Source: Pseudomonadota bacterium
Lineage (GTDB): Bacteria > Pseudomonadota > Gammaproteobacteria > Burkholderiales > Burkholderiaceae_C
Assembly (NCBI GenBank): GCA_963205115.1
Contig: CAUJHV010000029.1
Coordinates: 124,001 to 188,000, forward strand
Direction: 5' to 3'
DNA: 64,000 nucleotides
A program made the position numbers and the translations under genes. Positions 42,098 through 50,654 of the stretch are shown piece after piece; positions within the stretch are counted from its first letter, which is position 1; every line of letters begins with the position of its first letter. The notes beneath the pieces are model-generated. The model was given only the letters and a program-made list of their open reading frames with translations. It was not told where the DNA came from and did not search any database.

Positions 42098-43465
42098 TCA
42101 GACGTGTAGCAAGAGGTGTTCCCGTTCCCAGGGAGAGATCACCTTCATGAACTCGGCGTACTCGATCTCCTTGATCTCGGTGTAGACGGTGACGAAGCCT
42201 TCGCCCAGCACCTCGGCCAGGTCCTTCTCGTCGCGCAGCAGCTGCAGCGCTTCGCCCAGACTGCGCGGCAGCTGGTAGTCGCCGAGATAGGCATCGCCCT
42301 TGCATTCGGGCGTGGGATCGAGCTTCTTCTTGATGCCCAGGTAGCCGCAGGCCAGGGTGGCGGCCAGCGCGACGTAAGGGTTGGCGTCGGCGCCGATGAC
42401 ACGGTTTTCGATGCGGCGGCCGGCAGGTGCCGCCACCGGCGAGCGGATGCCCACCGTGCGGTTGTCCGTGCCCCACTGGATGTTGATGGGCGCTGCCGTG
42501 AAGCGCGCCAGGCGGCGATAACTGTTCACATAAGGGGCAAACAGTGCCATCGCGGCGGGGATGTAGCGCTGCAGCCCGCCGATGAACCAGTAGAAGGCCT
42601 GGCTGGCCGTGCCGTCGGGGTTGCTGAACAGGTTCTTGCCGGTGGCCTTGTCGATGATGCTCTGGTGGATGTGCATCGCGCTGCCGGGTTCGCCGGCGAT
42701 CGGCTTGGCCATGAAGGTGGCGAACATGTCGTGCCGCAGCGCTGCTTCGCGCACCGTGCGCTTGAACAAGAACACCTCGTCGGCCAGGCCCAGCGGGTGG
42801 GCGTGGAAGAAGTTGATCTCCATCTGCCCGGCGCCGACCTCGTGGATCAACGTGTCGACGTTGAGCTCCATCTTGTCGCAGTAGTCGTACACGTCCTCGA
42901 ACAGCGGGTCGAACTCGTTGACCGCGTCGATCGAATACGCCTGGCGCGAGGTCTCGCTGCGCCCGCTGCGGCCGATGGGTGGCTTCAGCGGCACGTCGGG
43001 GTCGGTGTTGCGCGCCACGAGATAGAACTCGAGCTCGGGTGCGACGACCGGGTCCCAGCCTTCGGCCGCAAAGAGGTCGCACACGCGGCGCAGCACCGAA
43101 CGCGGCGCGTAGGGAATGAGCCGGCCGTCGCGGTCGTAGCAGTCGTGGATGACCTGCGCGGTGGGGTCCACGGCCCAGGGCACGATGCGCACCGTGCTGG
43201 GGTCGGGCCGCAGGTGCATGTCCTGGTCGGTCGGGCTGATGACGTCGTAGTAGGGCCCTTCCTCGGGGAATTCGCCCGTCACGCCCAGCGCCACCACCAC
43301 TTCGGGCAGGCGCATGCCGCGGTCTTCGTAGAACTTCTGCCGGGGCAGGATCTTGCCGCGCGCCACGCCGGTGAGGTCGGGCACCAGGCATTCGATCTCC
43401 GTGACGCGGCGTTCGTTGAGCCAGTTTTCGAGATCGCTGAAAGTGAAATTCTGTTTGGTCACCAT
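42098..43465 (-). CDS. puuA: Gamma-glutamylputrescine synthetase
   Basis: A 455-aa glutamine-synthetase-fold ligase that attaches glutamate to putrescine. Family blocks: VVAPELEFYLVARN, GAGQMEINFFHAHPLGLADE and PGSAMHIHQSII, then RIENRVIGADANPYVALAAT. It lacks the adenylylation region of GlnA. The ATG at 43465 has AGACAGG nearby. It begins the enzymatic part after puuB and puuD; the next gene downstream is spuC, 10 bp away. Confidence 0.9.
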   Translation of the reverse strand: MVTKQNFTFSDLENWLNERRVTEIECLVPDLTGVARGKILPRQKFYEDRGMRLPEVVVALGVTGEFPEEGPYYDVISPTDQDMHLRPDPSTVRIVPWAVDPTAQVIHDCYDRDGRLIPYAPRSVLRRVCDLFAAEGWDPVVAPELEFYLVARNTDPDVPLKPPIGRSGRSETSRQAYSIDAVNEFDPLFEDVYDYCDKMELNVDTLIHEVGAGQMEINFFHAHPLGLADEVFLFKRTVREAALRHDMFATFMAKPIAGEPGSAMHIHQSIIDKATGKNLFSNPDGTASQAFYWFIGGLQRYIPAAMALFAPYVNSYRRLARFTAAPINIQWGTDNRTVGIRSPVAAPAGRRIENRVIGADANPYVALAATLACGYLGIKKKLDPTPECKGDAYLGDYQLPRSLGEALQLLRDEKDLAEVLGEGFVTVYTEIKEIEYAEFMKVISPWEREHLLLHV

Positions 43466-43536
43466 GAGGAACCTGTCTTTCTTATGGGTGATCGCCGCGT
43501 CCCGGTGCGGGCGGCGGCTTGGCGCGTATTCAGGCC

Positions 43537-44307
43537 TCAGGCGGGCATGGGCGCTCGCGGGCGGTCGCGGTAGTTGCAGCAGGCCTGGCCGAAGGCGCGC
43601 AGGATCGCCATCGAATACGGGTTGTCCTGCGCCTGCCACTCGGGGTGCCACTGCACGCACAGATTGAAGCCCGGCGCGTGCGCGCGGCTGAAGGCCTCGA
43701 TCAGGCCGTCGGGCGCGCGCGCTTCCACCTGCAAGCCCTCGGCCAGCCGGTCGACAGCCTGGCCGTGCAGTGAATTCACCGGGAACCGGTCGACGCCGAC
43801 GATGCCGTGCAGCACGCCGCCGGGCACCACGTCCACCGGGTGTGCATCGGCGTATTGCTGTTCAACGGGCTCGTTGTCGCGCGAGCGGTGGTCGGCGAAG
43901 GGCCCGACTTCCTGCACCGCCTGGTACAGCGAGCCGCCCAGCGCCACATTCACTTCCTGCGTGCCGCGGCAGATGGCCAGCAAAGGCATGCCGCTATCCA
44001 GCACGCGGCGCACGAGGGGCAGCGTCCAGTCGTCGCGCGCAGGGTCCAGCGGCAGCGAGGGATCGCGCACGGCCTGCCCGAAATGCGAGGGGTGCACGTT
44101 CGATGGCGAGCCGGTCAGCAGCACGCCATCGGCCAGCTGCAGCAGCTCGTCCAGGTCCTCGGGCCGCGCCTGCGGCACCACCAGCGGCAGCGCGCCGGCC
44201 AGCCGCGCGGCATCGACATACTTCTGGCCAATCGTGTGCGAGGCGTGCGCGCCCAGCAGCTTGTTGCAGGCCGGCAGCAGGACGACAGGTCGGAGGTGGC
44301 GCGTCAC
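43537..44307 (-). CDS. puuD: Gamma-glutamyl-gamma-aminobutyrate hydrolase
   Basis: A 256-aa class I glutamine-amidotransferase-like hydrolase that frees GABA from gamma-glutamyl-GABA. The nucleophile Cys is in LLAICRGTQEVNVALGG and the His-Glu pair in CVQWHPEWQ, forming a complete triad; DGVLLTGSPSNVHPSHFG is the family's oxyanion block. The start GTG at 44307 overlaps the TGA of puuB (GTGA) with GAGGGAC before it. The ORF track's start 27 bases earlier is within puuB. Confidence 0.9.
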   Translation of the reverse strand: MTRHLRPVVLLPACNKLLGAHASHTIGQKYVDAARLAGALPLVVPQARPEDLDELLQLADGVLLTGSPSNVHPSHFGQAVRDPSLPLDPARDDWTLPLVRRVLDSGMPLLAICRGTQEVNVALGGSLYQAVQEVGPFADHRSRDNEPVEQQYADAHPVDVVPGGVLHGIVGVDRFPVNSLHGQAVDRLAEGLQVEARAPDGLIEAFSRAHAPGFNLCVQWHPEWQAQDNPYSMAILRAFGQACCNYRDRPRAPMPA

Positions 44308-45617
44308 GCGAGCAGGTCCCTCATGCGGTACCACGCCATGCCGAGCACGAGCGCGGGGGTTCTGAATGCCGATCCACCGGGAAACGGCCGGTGGCGCAGC
44401 CGCGCGAACACGTCGAAGCGCGCCGCATCGCCGGCCATGGCTTCGGCCACCAGGCGTCCGGCCATGCCGGTGAGCGCCAGTCCGTGTCCCGAGAATCCTT
44501 GCAGATAGTACGTGTTCGCCGCGCCGCCACCCGCGGCGGGCAGACGGCCGAAATCAGGGGCGCGGTTCATCGAGATGTCGACGAAGCCGCCCCAGGCATA
44601 TTCCACCGGCACGTCGCGCAGCTGCGGGAAGCTGCGCACCATGCGCTGGCGCATGCTCTGCGCGAGGTTCTTCGGGGTCACGGTGGAGTAGCTGACGCGC
44701 CCGCCGTAGAGCATGCGGTCGTCGGCCGTGGTGCGGAAATAGTCCAGCACGAAGTTGGTGTCGCACACCGCGGCGCGCGAAGGAATCAGGCTGTTGGCCA
44801 GCGGCTGTGGCAGCTGCGCGGAGCAGGCGATATACGTGCCCACCGGCATGATGCGCGCCGACAGTGCCGGCGCCAGCCCTTGCAGGTAGACATTGCCTGC
44901 CAACAGCACCTGCCGCGCCCGCACCAGGCCCTGCGGCGTGTGCAGCGTGGCGCTGGCGCCGGGCTCGATCCGCGTGACCGGCGTCGATTCGTGCAGCACC
45001 GCGCCGGCGGCCATCGCCGCGCGCGCCAGGCCCTGCGTGTAGCGCAGCGGGTGCAGATGGCCGCTGCGCGCATCGAATACGCCGCTGTGGAAGCGCGGCG
45101 AATCGATCCAGCCGCGGATGTCTTGGGGGGCGACGCGCTGCAGTTCGTAGCCGTAGCGGCGCGCGATGTCATCGGCCCAGTCGGACAGCGAGGCGCCCTT
45201 GCGCGCATCGGTGGCCAGGCCGAGGTAGCCGTCCTGCCAGTGGCAATCGATGGCGTGGCGGGTGATGCGTTCGCGCAGCAGGTCCAGCGCCTCGATCGAC
45301 AGCTCCCACAGGCGGCGCGCGTCTTCGGCGCCGAGCTGCGCCTCCAGCACGTCCTGGTCGCAGGCGTAGCCGTGGATGGCCTGCCCGCCATTGCGCCCGC
45401 TGGCGCCGAAGCCCACATGGCGCGCTTCCAGCACCCGCACGTCGAATCCGCGTTGGGCCAGTTCCAGCGCCGCCGACAGCCCCGCCAGTCCGCCGCCGAC
45501 GATGGCCACATCGCAGCTCAGCTCGCCCTGCACAGGCGCCGACGGCAGCCACTCGGGCGCGGTGGCCACGTAGTAGGAGTCGCGCGTCAGTTCGAGGTCG
45601 GTATCCGTCAATGGCAT
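44304..45617 (-). CDS. puuB: Gamma-glutamylputrescine oxidoreductase (FAD)
   Basis: A 437-aa D-amino-acid-oxidase-fold flavoenzyme oxidising gamma-glutamylputrescine to the aldehyde. The FAD dinucleotide fold is CDVAIVGGGLAGLSAALELA near residue 36, followed by the GASGRNGGQAIHGY flavin-contact block and a C-terminal YLQGFSGHGLALTGMAG. First gene of the block and divergent from an Lrp/AsnC regulator 109 bp away. Its start codon lies within the repeated TGGCATGC motif of that gap. Confidence 0.88.
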   Translation of the reverse strand: MPLTDTDLELTRDSYYVATAPEWLPSAPVQGELSCDVAIVGGGLAGLSAALELAQRGFDVRVLEARHVGFGASGRNGGQAIHGYACDQDVLEAQLGAEDARRLWELSIEALDLLRERITRHAIDCHWQDGYLGLATDARKGASLSDWADDIARRYGYELQRVAPQDIRGWIDSPRFHSGVFDARSGHLHPLRYTQGLARAAMAAGAVLHESTPVTRIEPGASATLHTPQGLVRARQVLLAGNVYLQGLAPALSARIMPVGTYIACSAQLPQPLANSLIPSRAAVCDTNFVLDYFRTTADDRMLYGGRVSYSTVTPKNLAQSMRQRMVRSFPQLRDVPVEYAWGGFVDISMNRAPDFGRLPAAGGGAANTYYLQGFSGHGLALTGMAGRLVAEAMAGDAARFDVFARLRHRPFPGGSAFRTPALVLGMAWYRMRDLLA

Positions 45618-45701
45618 GCGTTGCCCAGTCTAGACGGAACGTGAAGCAATTGGCATGCAAGCCTGATCGGGGCTCTCCCGGGGTATTCGCATAACATGCA
45701 A
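45613..45701. promoter_or_regulatory. Divergent control region with three phased CATGC motifs
   Basis: CATGC occurs at 45615, 45654 and 45695, about 39 and 41 bp apart; the first two are TGGCATGC and the last two CATGCAA. Near-integral helical spacing of four turns on one DNA face would suit an Lrp/AsnC octamer wrapping the DNA. Whether the regulator next door binds them is inference. Confidence 0.35.
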
Positions 45702-45726
45702 AAAACGGACTGCAGATTCGAATCCC

Positions 45727-46206
45727 ATGCGAACAAAGGCGCCCGTACTGCAACTGGATGCGATCGACCGACACATCCTCGGGCAGCTCCAGAACGATGC
45801 CAAAGTCAGCAACCAGGAGCTGGCACAACGTGTGCACCTCTCGCCGTCGGCCTGCCTGCGGCGCGTGAAGCAGCTCGAGGACGCGGGCGTGATCGCGCGC
45901 TACGTGGCGCTGCTGAACCCGCGCGCCATCGGCGCCGGCGGCACGAGCTTCACGATCATCAACCTGGAGTCCATGAGCAACGAGCAGCTCGAAGCCTTCG
46001 AGCAGGCCGTGCGCGACGAGCCGCGGGTGCTGGACTGTTATTACGTGGCCGGGGCCAACGATTACCTGATCCGCTTCGCGTACCGCGACGCGGAGGACCT
46101 CGAGCATTTCCATGCCGAGATCCTGATGCGCCTGCCCGGCGTGGTGCGCTCGAACTCCATGATGGTGCTGCGCACCGTCAAGAAGACCACCGCGCTGCCC
46201 CTTTGA
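45727..46206 (+). CDS. Lrp/AsnC-family transcriptional regulator
   Basis: A 159-aa regulator with an N-terminal helix-turn-helix (LDAIDRHILGQLQNDAKVSN, then LSPSACLRRVKQLEDAGVI) and a C-terminal RAM ligand-binding/oligomerisation domain (about 70-150). Normal length. It is divergent from puuB and is the natural local regulator of the polyamine block, as Lrp-type proteins often control amino acid and amine catabolism. No strong Shine-Dalgarno is seen; the 10-bp palindrome GATTCGAATC (45715-45724) covers that position. Confidence 0.88.
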   Translation: MRTKAPVLQLDAIDRHILGQLQNDAKVSNQELAQRVHLSPSACLRRVKQLEDAGVIARYVALLNPRAIGAGGTSFTIINLESMSNEQLEAFEQAVRDEPRVLDCYYVAGANDYLIRFAYRDAEDLEHFHAEILMRLPGVVRSNSMMVLRTVKKTTALPL

Positions 46207-46262
46207 ACGAGAAGCGCGGCGGCTGACCGGCTGATCGGGCCGCGACGGTCACGCCGCGGGCG

Positions 46263-46799
46263 TCAGTGGCCTGCGGCGGTGCGCTGCGCGGCGGCAGCGT
46301 CTTCGAGCGTCTGGCGGCGGCGCGCCTCGGGGTAGATCAGAGACTCTTCCAGCGCGATGTGGTCGCGGTAGAGCTGCTCGAAGACCGGCAGCGCGGCGCG
46401 CAGCATGTCGACGTCGTACCAGGTGAAGCCGTTGATCACGGCCTCGAGCTGCGGCTCGAGCTCCAGCCAGTCTTCCTCGAGCCAGCCATGGTCCTGCTGC
46501 AGGCGGATGATGTGCTGCACCAGTTCGGCATCGCCGGACTTCACCAGGTTCGGGAAGATCAGCCGCTCTTCGGCGGCATGGTGGTTGCGCGCGTGCGTGG
46601 TGAAGAAGCGGCAGACCTTGCGCGACATCTCGCGCGTCTCGGGCGTCACGCCTTGCGCGTCGAGCGCGTCGACGAGCCGGTGCAGGTCGCCCAGCGCCAC
46701 CATGACGTCACGGTGCTCCGCGTCCAGCGCATCCAGCGCGGGAAGCGAAGGGCGGATGAAGCCATCGGCAGTGCGGGGCTTCTTGGCAGTCTTGCTCAT
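46263..46799 (-). CDS. Hemerythrin HHE-domain protein
   Basis: A 178-aa four-helix-bundle protein. Iron-binding His/Glu motifs are visible: LDAEHRDVM near 37, ARNHHAAEERLIFP and DHIALEESLIYPEA. Such proteins act in oxygen, nitric-oxide or iron-stress handling. The ATG at 46799 has AAGGAGCACCCG before it. The track's long upstream extension is unsupported. Monocistronic, divergent from aceA. Confidence 0.85.
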   Translation of the reverse strand: MSKTAKKPRTADGFIRPSLPALDALDAEHRDVMVALGDLHRLVDALDAQGVTPETREMSRKVCRFFTTHARNHHAAEERLIFPNLVKSGDAELVQHIIRLQQDHGWLEEDWLELEPQLEAVINGFTWYDVDMLRAALPVFEQLYRDHIALEESLIYPEARRRQTLEDAAAAQRTAAGH

Positions 46800-47207
46800 C
46801 GGGTGCTCCTTCCAGTCGTTGCTGCCCATTGTTCGCATGCAGCCCCGAACGACGTTGCGTTGCGTCAAGCGAGGGGTTGAGCTGGCACAGGCATGGCGCG
46901 TGCATGCGACGCCGACAGAGCTTCGGGCGCCTGACGGGCAACAGCCACAGCTTTCCACATGACGAAACGTTGTGCAGTGCAATGAAATGTCGATTGATGC
47001 AGCGCAACACGAAAACTCCACCAGGAAGGAAGATCTCTCGCATCATGAAACGACACGCGCAAGTGCTTGATTTCATTGACCATCAACTTGTGTCTTCTAT
47101 AAGACATAAGTCTCCACAAATGGCTTGCCGTCCCGTAGGCTTGAGCCCATTGACGAACCGAATTCCGCGTTCCCTGTTTCTTCCTTTCCATTGACCAGGA
47201 GCTTGTG
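46800..47207. other. 408-bp gene-free divergent region
   Basis: Between the hemerythrin and isocitrate lyase genes. The left two thirds show no recognised gene; the base composition falls to AT-richer than the genes. The right third carries the aceA promoter and palindrome listed separately. A GATGCAGCGC-like AT/GC mix near 46990-47040 shows nothing specific. Confidence 0.5.
47076..47111 (+). promoter_or_regulatory. aceA promoter with overlapping 26-bp operator palindrome
   Basis: TTGACC (47076-47081), 16-bp spacer, TATAAG (47098-47103) is a near-consensus sigma-70 promoter. An inverted repeat at 47086-47111 has arms ACTTGTGTCTT and AAGACATAAGT around CTAT: eleven bases per arm with one mismatch. 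It covers the spacer and the -10, so a bound protein would block transcription. The start codon is about 100 bp downstream. The binding factor is unknown. Confidence 0.7.
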
Positions 47208-48524
47208 ATGACACAACTGACCCGTGAACAGCAGATTGCCGCCCTCGAGAAGGATTGGGCCGAGAACCCGCGCTGGAAGCTCGTCAAGCGCGGCTACAGC
47301 GCCGCGGACGTCGTGCGCCTGCGCGGCAGCCTGCAGCCCGAGTACACGCTGGCCAAGCGCGGTGCCGAGAAGCTGTGGACGCTGGTCAACGGCGCGGCCG
47401 CCAAGGGCTACGTGAATGCCTTCGGCGCCATCACCGCCGGCCAGGCCATGCAGCAGGCCAAGGCCGGCCTGGAGGCCGTGTACCTGTCGGGCTGGCAGGT
47501 CGCCGCCGACGGCAACACCAGCGAGACCATGTACCCCGACCAGTCGCTGTACGCGTACGACTCGGTGCCGACGATGGTTCGCCGCATCAACAACACCTTC
47601 AAGCGTGCCGACGAGATCCAGTGGAGCCGCGGCGTGGGCCCCGGCCACAAGGACTTCATCGACTACTTCCTGCCGATCGTGGCTGACGCGGAAGCCGGTT
47701 TCGGCGGCGTGCTCAACGCCTTCGAACTGATGAAGAACATGATCACGTCCGGCGCGGCCGGCGTGCACTTCGAAGACCAGCTCGCCGCGGTCAAGAAGTG
47801 CGGCCACATGGGTGGCAAGGTGCTGGTTCCCACGCAGGAAGCCTGCGAGAAGCTGATCGCCGCGCGCTTCGCCGCCGACGTGATGGGCGTGCCGACCATC
47901 GTGCTGGCCCGCACCGATGCGGAAGCCGCCAACCTGGTCACCAGCGACCATGACGCCAACGACAAGCCGTTCCTGACGGGCGAGCGCACGCCGGAAGGCT
48001 TCTACCGCGTGAAGAACGGCTTGGAGCAGGCCATCAGCCGCGGTGTGGCCTATGCGCCCTACGCCGACCTGGTGTGGTGCGAAACCGGCACGCCGGACCT
48101 GGGCTTCGCCCGTGAGTTTGCGCAGGCCGTGCACGCCAAGAGCCCGGGCAAGCTGCTGAGCTACAACTGCTCGCCCAGCTTCAACTGGAAGAAGAACCTG
48201 GACGACAAGACGATTGCCGCCTTCCAGGAAGAGCTGTCCGCGCTGGGCTACAAGTACCAGTTCATCACGCTGGCCGGCATCCACATCAACTGGTACAACA
48301 CGTTCCAGTTTGCCCACGCCTATGCCCGCGGCGAAGGCATGAAGCACTACGTCAACATGGTGCAGGAGCGCGAATTCGCCGCCCGCGAGCAGGGCTACAC
48401 CTTCGTGTCGCACCAGCAGGAAGTCGGCGCGGGTTACTTCGACGACGTGACCACCGTCATCCAGGGCGGCTCGTCCAGCGTCAAGGCGCTGACCGGCTCG
48501 ACGGAAGAAGAGCAGTTCCACTGA
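47208..48524 (+). CDS. aceA: Isocitrate lyase
   Basis: Splits isocitrate to glyoxylate and succinate, first step of the glyoxylate bypass for growth on acetate, fatty acids or aromatic-derived acetyl-CoA. The 438-aa product carries the active-site cysteine signature [33 protein letters not shown] and [11 protein letters not shown]. Start ATG 47208 follows AGGAGCTTGTG; a GTG one codon earlier is possible. Single gene with its own promoter and terminator; malate synthase is not in the window. Confidence 0.97.
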   Translation: MTQLTREQQIAALEKDWAENPRWKLVKRGYSAADVVRLRGSLQPEYTLAKRGAEKLWTLVNGAAAKGYVNAFGAITAGQAMQQAKAGLEAVYLSGWQVAADGNTSETMYPDQSLYAYDSVPTMVRRINNTFKRADEIQWSRGVGPGHKDFIDYFLPIVADAEAGFGGVLNAFELMKNMITSGAAGVHFEDQLAAVKKCGHMGGKVLVPTQEACEKLIAARFAADVMGVPTIVLARTDAEAANLVTSDHDANDKPFLTGERTPEGFYRVKNGLEQAISRGVAYAPYADLVWCETGTPDLGFAREFAQAVHAKSPGKLLSYNCSPSFNWKKNLDDKTIAAFQEELSALGYKYQFITLAGIHINWYNTFQFAHAYARGEGMKHYVNMVQEREFAAREQGYTFVSHQQEVGAGYFDDVTTVIQGGSSSVKALTGSTEEEQFH

Positions 48525-48588
48525 CCAGACTGCCGGCCGGTGCTCGTGGCGCGATCCGCCGCGACCCCGGCCGCTGATGGTCCGCAAG

Positions 48589-48613
48589 AAGCCCGGCCTT
48601 GGCCGGGCTTTGT
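48589..48613 (+). terminator. Rho-independent terminator of aceA
   Basis: AAGCCCGGCC-TT-GGCCGGGCTT, ten perfect pairs and a two-base central gap, followed by TGTCGTTT, 65 bp after the aceA stop. The U-tract is broken by C and G but the stem is very strong. Confidence 0.8.
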
Positions 48614-48726
48614 CGTTTGGGGCGGCGCTTGCGCACCCACGCCTGCGTGTCCGCGCCCCGCAAGAGCGGCCGACACACGCCGAGCGAATGCGGTGACCGC
48701 TCAAGTTGCTTCGGCCGAGGACCGAA

Positions 48727-48769
48727 ACGTGCGGAGCAGGGGACTCCTTCAGTCCCCTGTTCCGCACGT
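48727..48769. repeat. 19-bp-stem hairpin element before the GGDEF gene
   Basis: ACGTGCGGAGCAGGGGACT, loop CCTTC, AGTCCCCTGTTCCGCACGT: nineteen paired positions with a single mismatch (G-T wobble in RNA). No T-run follows. It ends 37 bp before the chosen start of the diguanylate cyclase gene. Confidence 0.85.
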
Positions 48770-48806
48770 GCAGAACCCGTCCTTGCCCGAACCGCCCTTA
48801 CCGCCG

Positions 48807-50654
48807 ATGCCAGCGCACCAGGCTGGCACCCGCGTGGCGGTCGATCCGGCGGTCGCGGAACCGGACGGGTGCCCACAGACCGTCGACCAGGCGCTGGAAT
48901 GGGTGCTGACCGATCCCGTGCGCGCCATCGCGGCAGCCGACCGCGTGCACGCCGCTGCCGGCCCACAGGGCGACGAGGCGCTCGCCGCGCAGGCCCTGCT
49001 GGTGCGCGCCCTGGCGTGCCTGCGAGCCGGTGACGAAGCGGGCTCGCACGCAGCCCTGACGCAGGCCGATCGTCTGCCCGCCTGCGCGTCCGACCCGCGT
49101 TCTGCAGGACTGCGCCAACACATGCAGGCGCAGCTGTTGCGCCTGGAAGGCCACAACGAGGCCGCGCGGTCGGTGCTGGCCGCCTTGCACGGACATGCCG
49201 AAGGGCGCCCGACCATCGACGCCTTCCATACCGTCATCACGCTGGGCATCGTGCAGGGCATGCTGGAGCGCATCGACGAGTCGTTGGCGAGCTTCTATGC
49301 CGCGCTGGACCTGGCGCGCTCGATCGGCGGCCTGCCGCTCGAGGTGAACGCGCTGAACAATCTCGGCGCACAACAGCTGGACCTGCACAACCTGGACGAC
49401 GCGCTGCCCATGCTGCGGCAATCGCTGGGCGGGGCGTTGCGGCTGGAATCCCGTCGACTGGAGATCTTCGCTGCCGGGAATCTCGTGCAGTGCCTGTGCG
49501 CCATGGGCCAGGCGGGCGAGGCACTGGCGCTGGCCAGACAGCACCTGATTCCGGTGATACGCGGGGACGACCCGCCGTCGCTGCACCGCGACGAGGAGAT
49601 CGCCAATGCGCTGATGGACAACGGCCTGCATCACGAGGCCGCGGCCTACCTGCGCCGCGAGGCCCGCACCGACGTGCTGACCAACCCGACCACCGCCACC
49701 CGCGCCTGGCTGCAGGCCCGGCTGCTGCTTGCCGAAGGCCAGCCCCGCGAGGCGCTGGAACTGTGCCTGTCGCTATGGCACCTGATGGACGACGACAGCG
49801 TGATGCCGGCCGACCGTTTGCGGCTGTGCGAGTTCACCGCCGAACTGGCTGCGCAGTGCGACGAACACCGCACGGCCTACGTCTGGCTGCGCCGCGCCCA
49901 CGGCCTGAAGGAACAGCTGCTGGGTCGCGCGGCGCGTGCCCGCTTCGTCAGCCTGCAGATCGAACATGACTTGCGCGGCGCGCGCCGGGAACGCGACACC
50001 GCCCAGGCAGCGGCCCACCAGCAGGCCATGGCCAACGCGGCATTGCAGCAGCAGATCGCGGCCAACGAGGCGTTGCAGGGGCGCTTGCGTGCCCTGGCGC
50101 TGGAAGATCCGCTCACCGGCCTGGGCAACCGCCGTCAGCTGATGCAGTGGGGAGCCGAGCTGATCGAACAGGCCCGCGGCACGGGGCAGACGGTCGCGGT
50201 GGCCTTGTGCGACATGGACCACTTCAAGCGCATCAACGATCAGCATGGCCACGACGCCGGCGACCAGGTCCTCAAGGCCTTCGCCGGGCTGGCGCGCCTG
50301 GCGCTGCGGCCCAACGACCTGTGCTGCCGATTGGGAGGCGAGGAGTTCGCGGTGCTGATGCCCGGCGCAACCGAGGAGGTGGCCGCGCGACGGTTACAGG
50401 CCCTGCTGGCCGAATTCACGAAGCTGCCATTCGTGGGTGCGGCCGGCGCGGCGTTCGCGGCCAGCTTCTCCGCCGGGGTGTGTGAATGCGGTGTCGCCGG
50501 GGAGAACCTGCCGCTGCAGGCCCTCCTGGCGCGCGCCGACCAGCGCTTGTACAGCGCCAAGGAAGCCGGCCGCAGCCGCGTGTGCGCCCGCACGCCACCC
50601 GAAGCGCCAGGCGCCGCAGCGGACTACATCGAATCGGCCAGCATCGCGCGGTAG
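48807..50654 (+). CDS. Diguanylate cyclase with N-terminal TPR-like region
   Basis: A 615-aa protein: helical TPR-like repeats to about residue 370 (for example SLASFYAALDLARSIGGLPL and VNALNNLGAQQLDLHNLDDA), a coiled-coil linker (RRERDTAQAAAHQQAMANAA), then a GGDEF domain (DPLTGLGNRRQL; RLGGEEFAVLMPG). GGEEF is an active signature, and RPND five residues before it is an intact inhibitory I-site for c-di-GMP. No membrane segment or signal is evident, so it is probably cytoplasmic. ATG 48807 is chosen because the longer frame runs through the aceA terminator and hairpin. Its 3' end overlaps the convergent dehydrogenase gene by 31 bp. Confidence 0.86.
   Translation: MPAHQAGTRVAVDPAVAEPDGCPQTVDQALEWVLTDPVRAIAAADRVHAAAGPQGDEALAAQALLVRALACLRAGDEAGSHAALTQADRLPACASDPRSAGLRQHMQAQLLRLEGHNEAARSVLAALHGHAEGRPTIDAFHTVITLGIVQGMLERIDESLASFYAALDLARSIGGLPLEVNALNNLGAQQLDLHNLDDALPMLRQSLGGALRLESRRLEIFAAGNLVQCLCAMGQAGEALALARQHLIPVIRGDDPPSLHRDEEIANALMDNGLHHEAAAYLRREARTDVLTNPTTATRAWLQARLLLAEGQPREALELCLSLWHLMDDDSVMPADRLRLCEFTAELAAQCDEHRTAYVWLRRAHGLKEQLLGRAARARFVSLQIEHDLRGARRERDTAQAAAHQQAMANAALQQQIAANEALQGRLRALALEDPLTGLGNRRQLMQWGAELIEQARGTGQTVAVALCDMDHFKRINDQHGHDAGDQVLKAFAGLARLALRPNDLCCRLGGEEFAVLMPGATEEVAARRLQALLAEFTKLPFVGAAGAAFAASFSAGVCECGVAGENLPLQALLARADQRLYSAKEAGRSRVCARTPPEAPGAAADYIESASIAR

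Noticed and set aside
45711-45726. GATTCGAATCC looking like a tRNA T-loop
   Set aside because: No acceptor, D or anticodon arms can be built around it; it is a 10-bp palindrome before the AsnC-type gene.
48540-48806. N-terminal extension of the GGDEF protein in the ORF track
   Set aside because: It would read through the aceA terminator and the 19-bp hairpin; no ribosome site precedes it.
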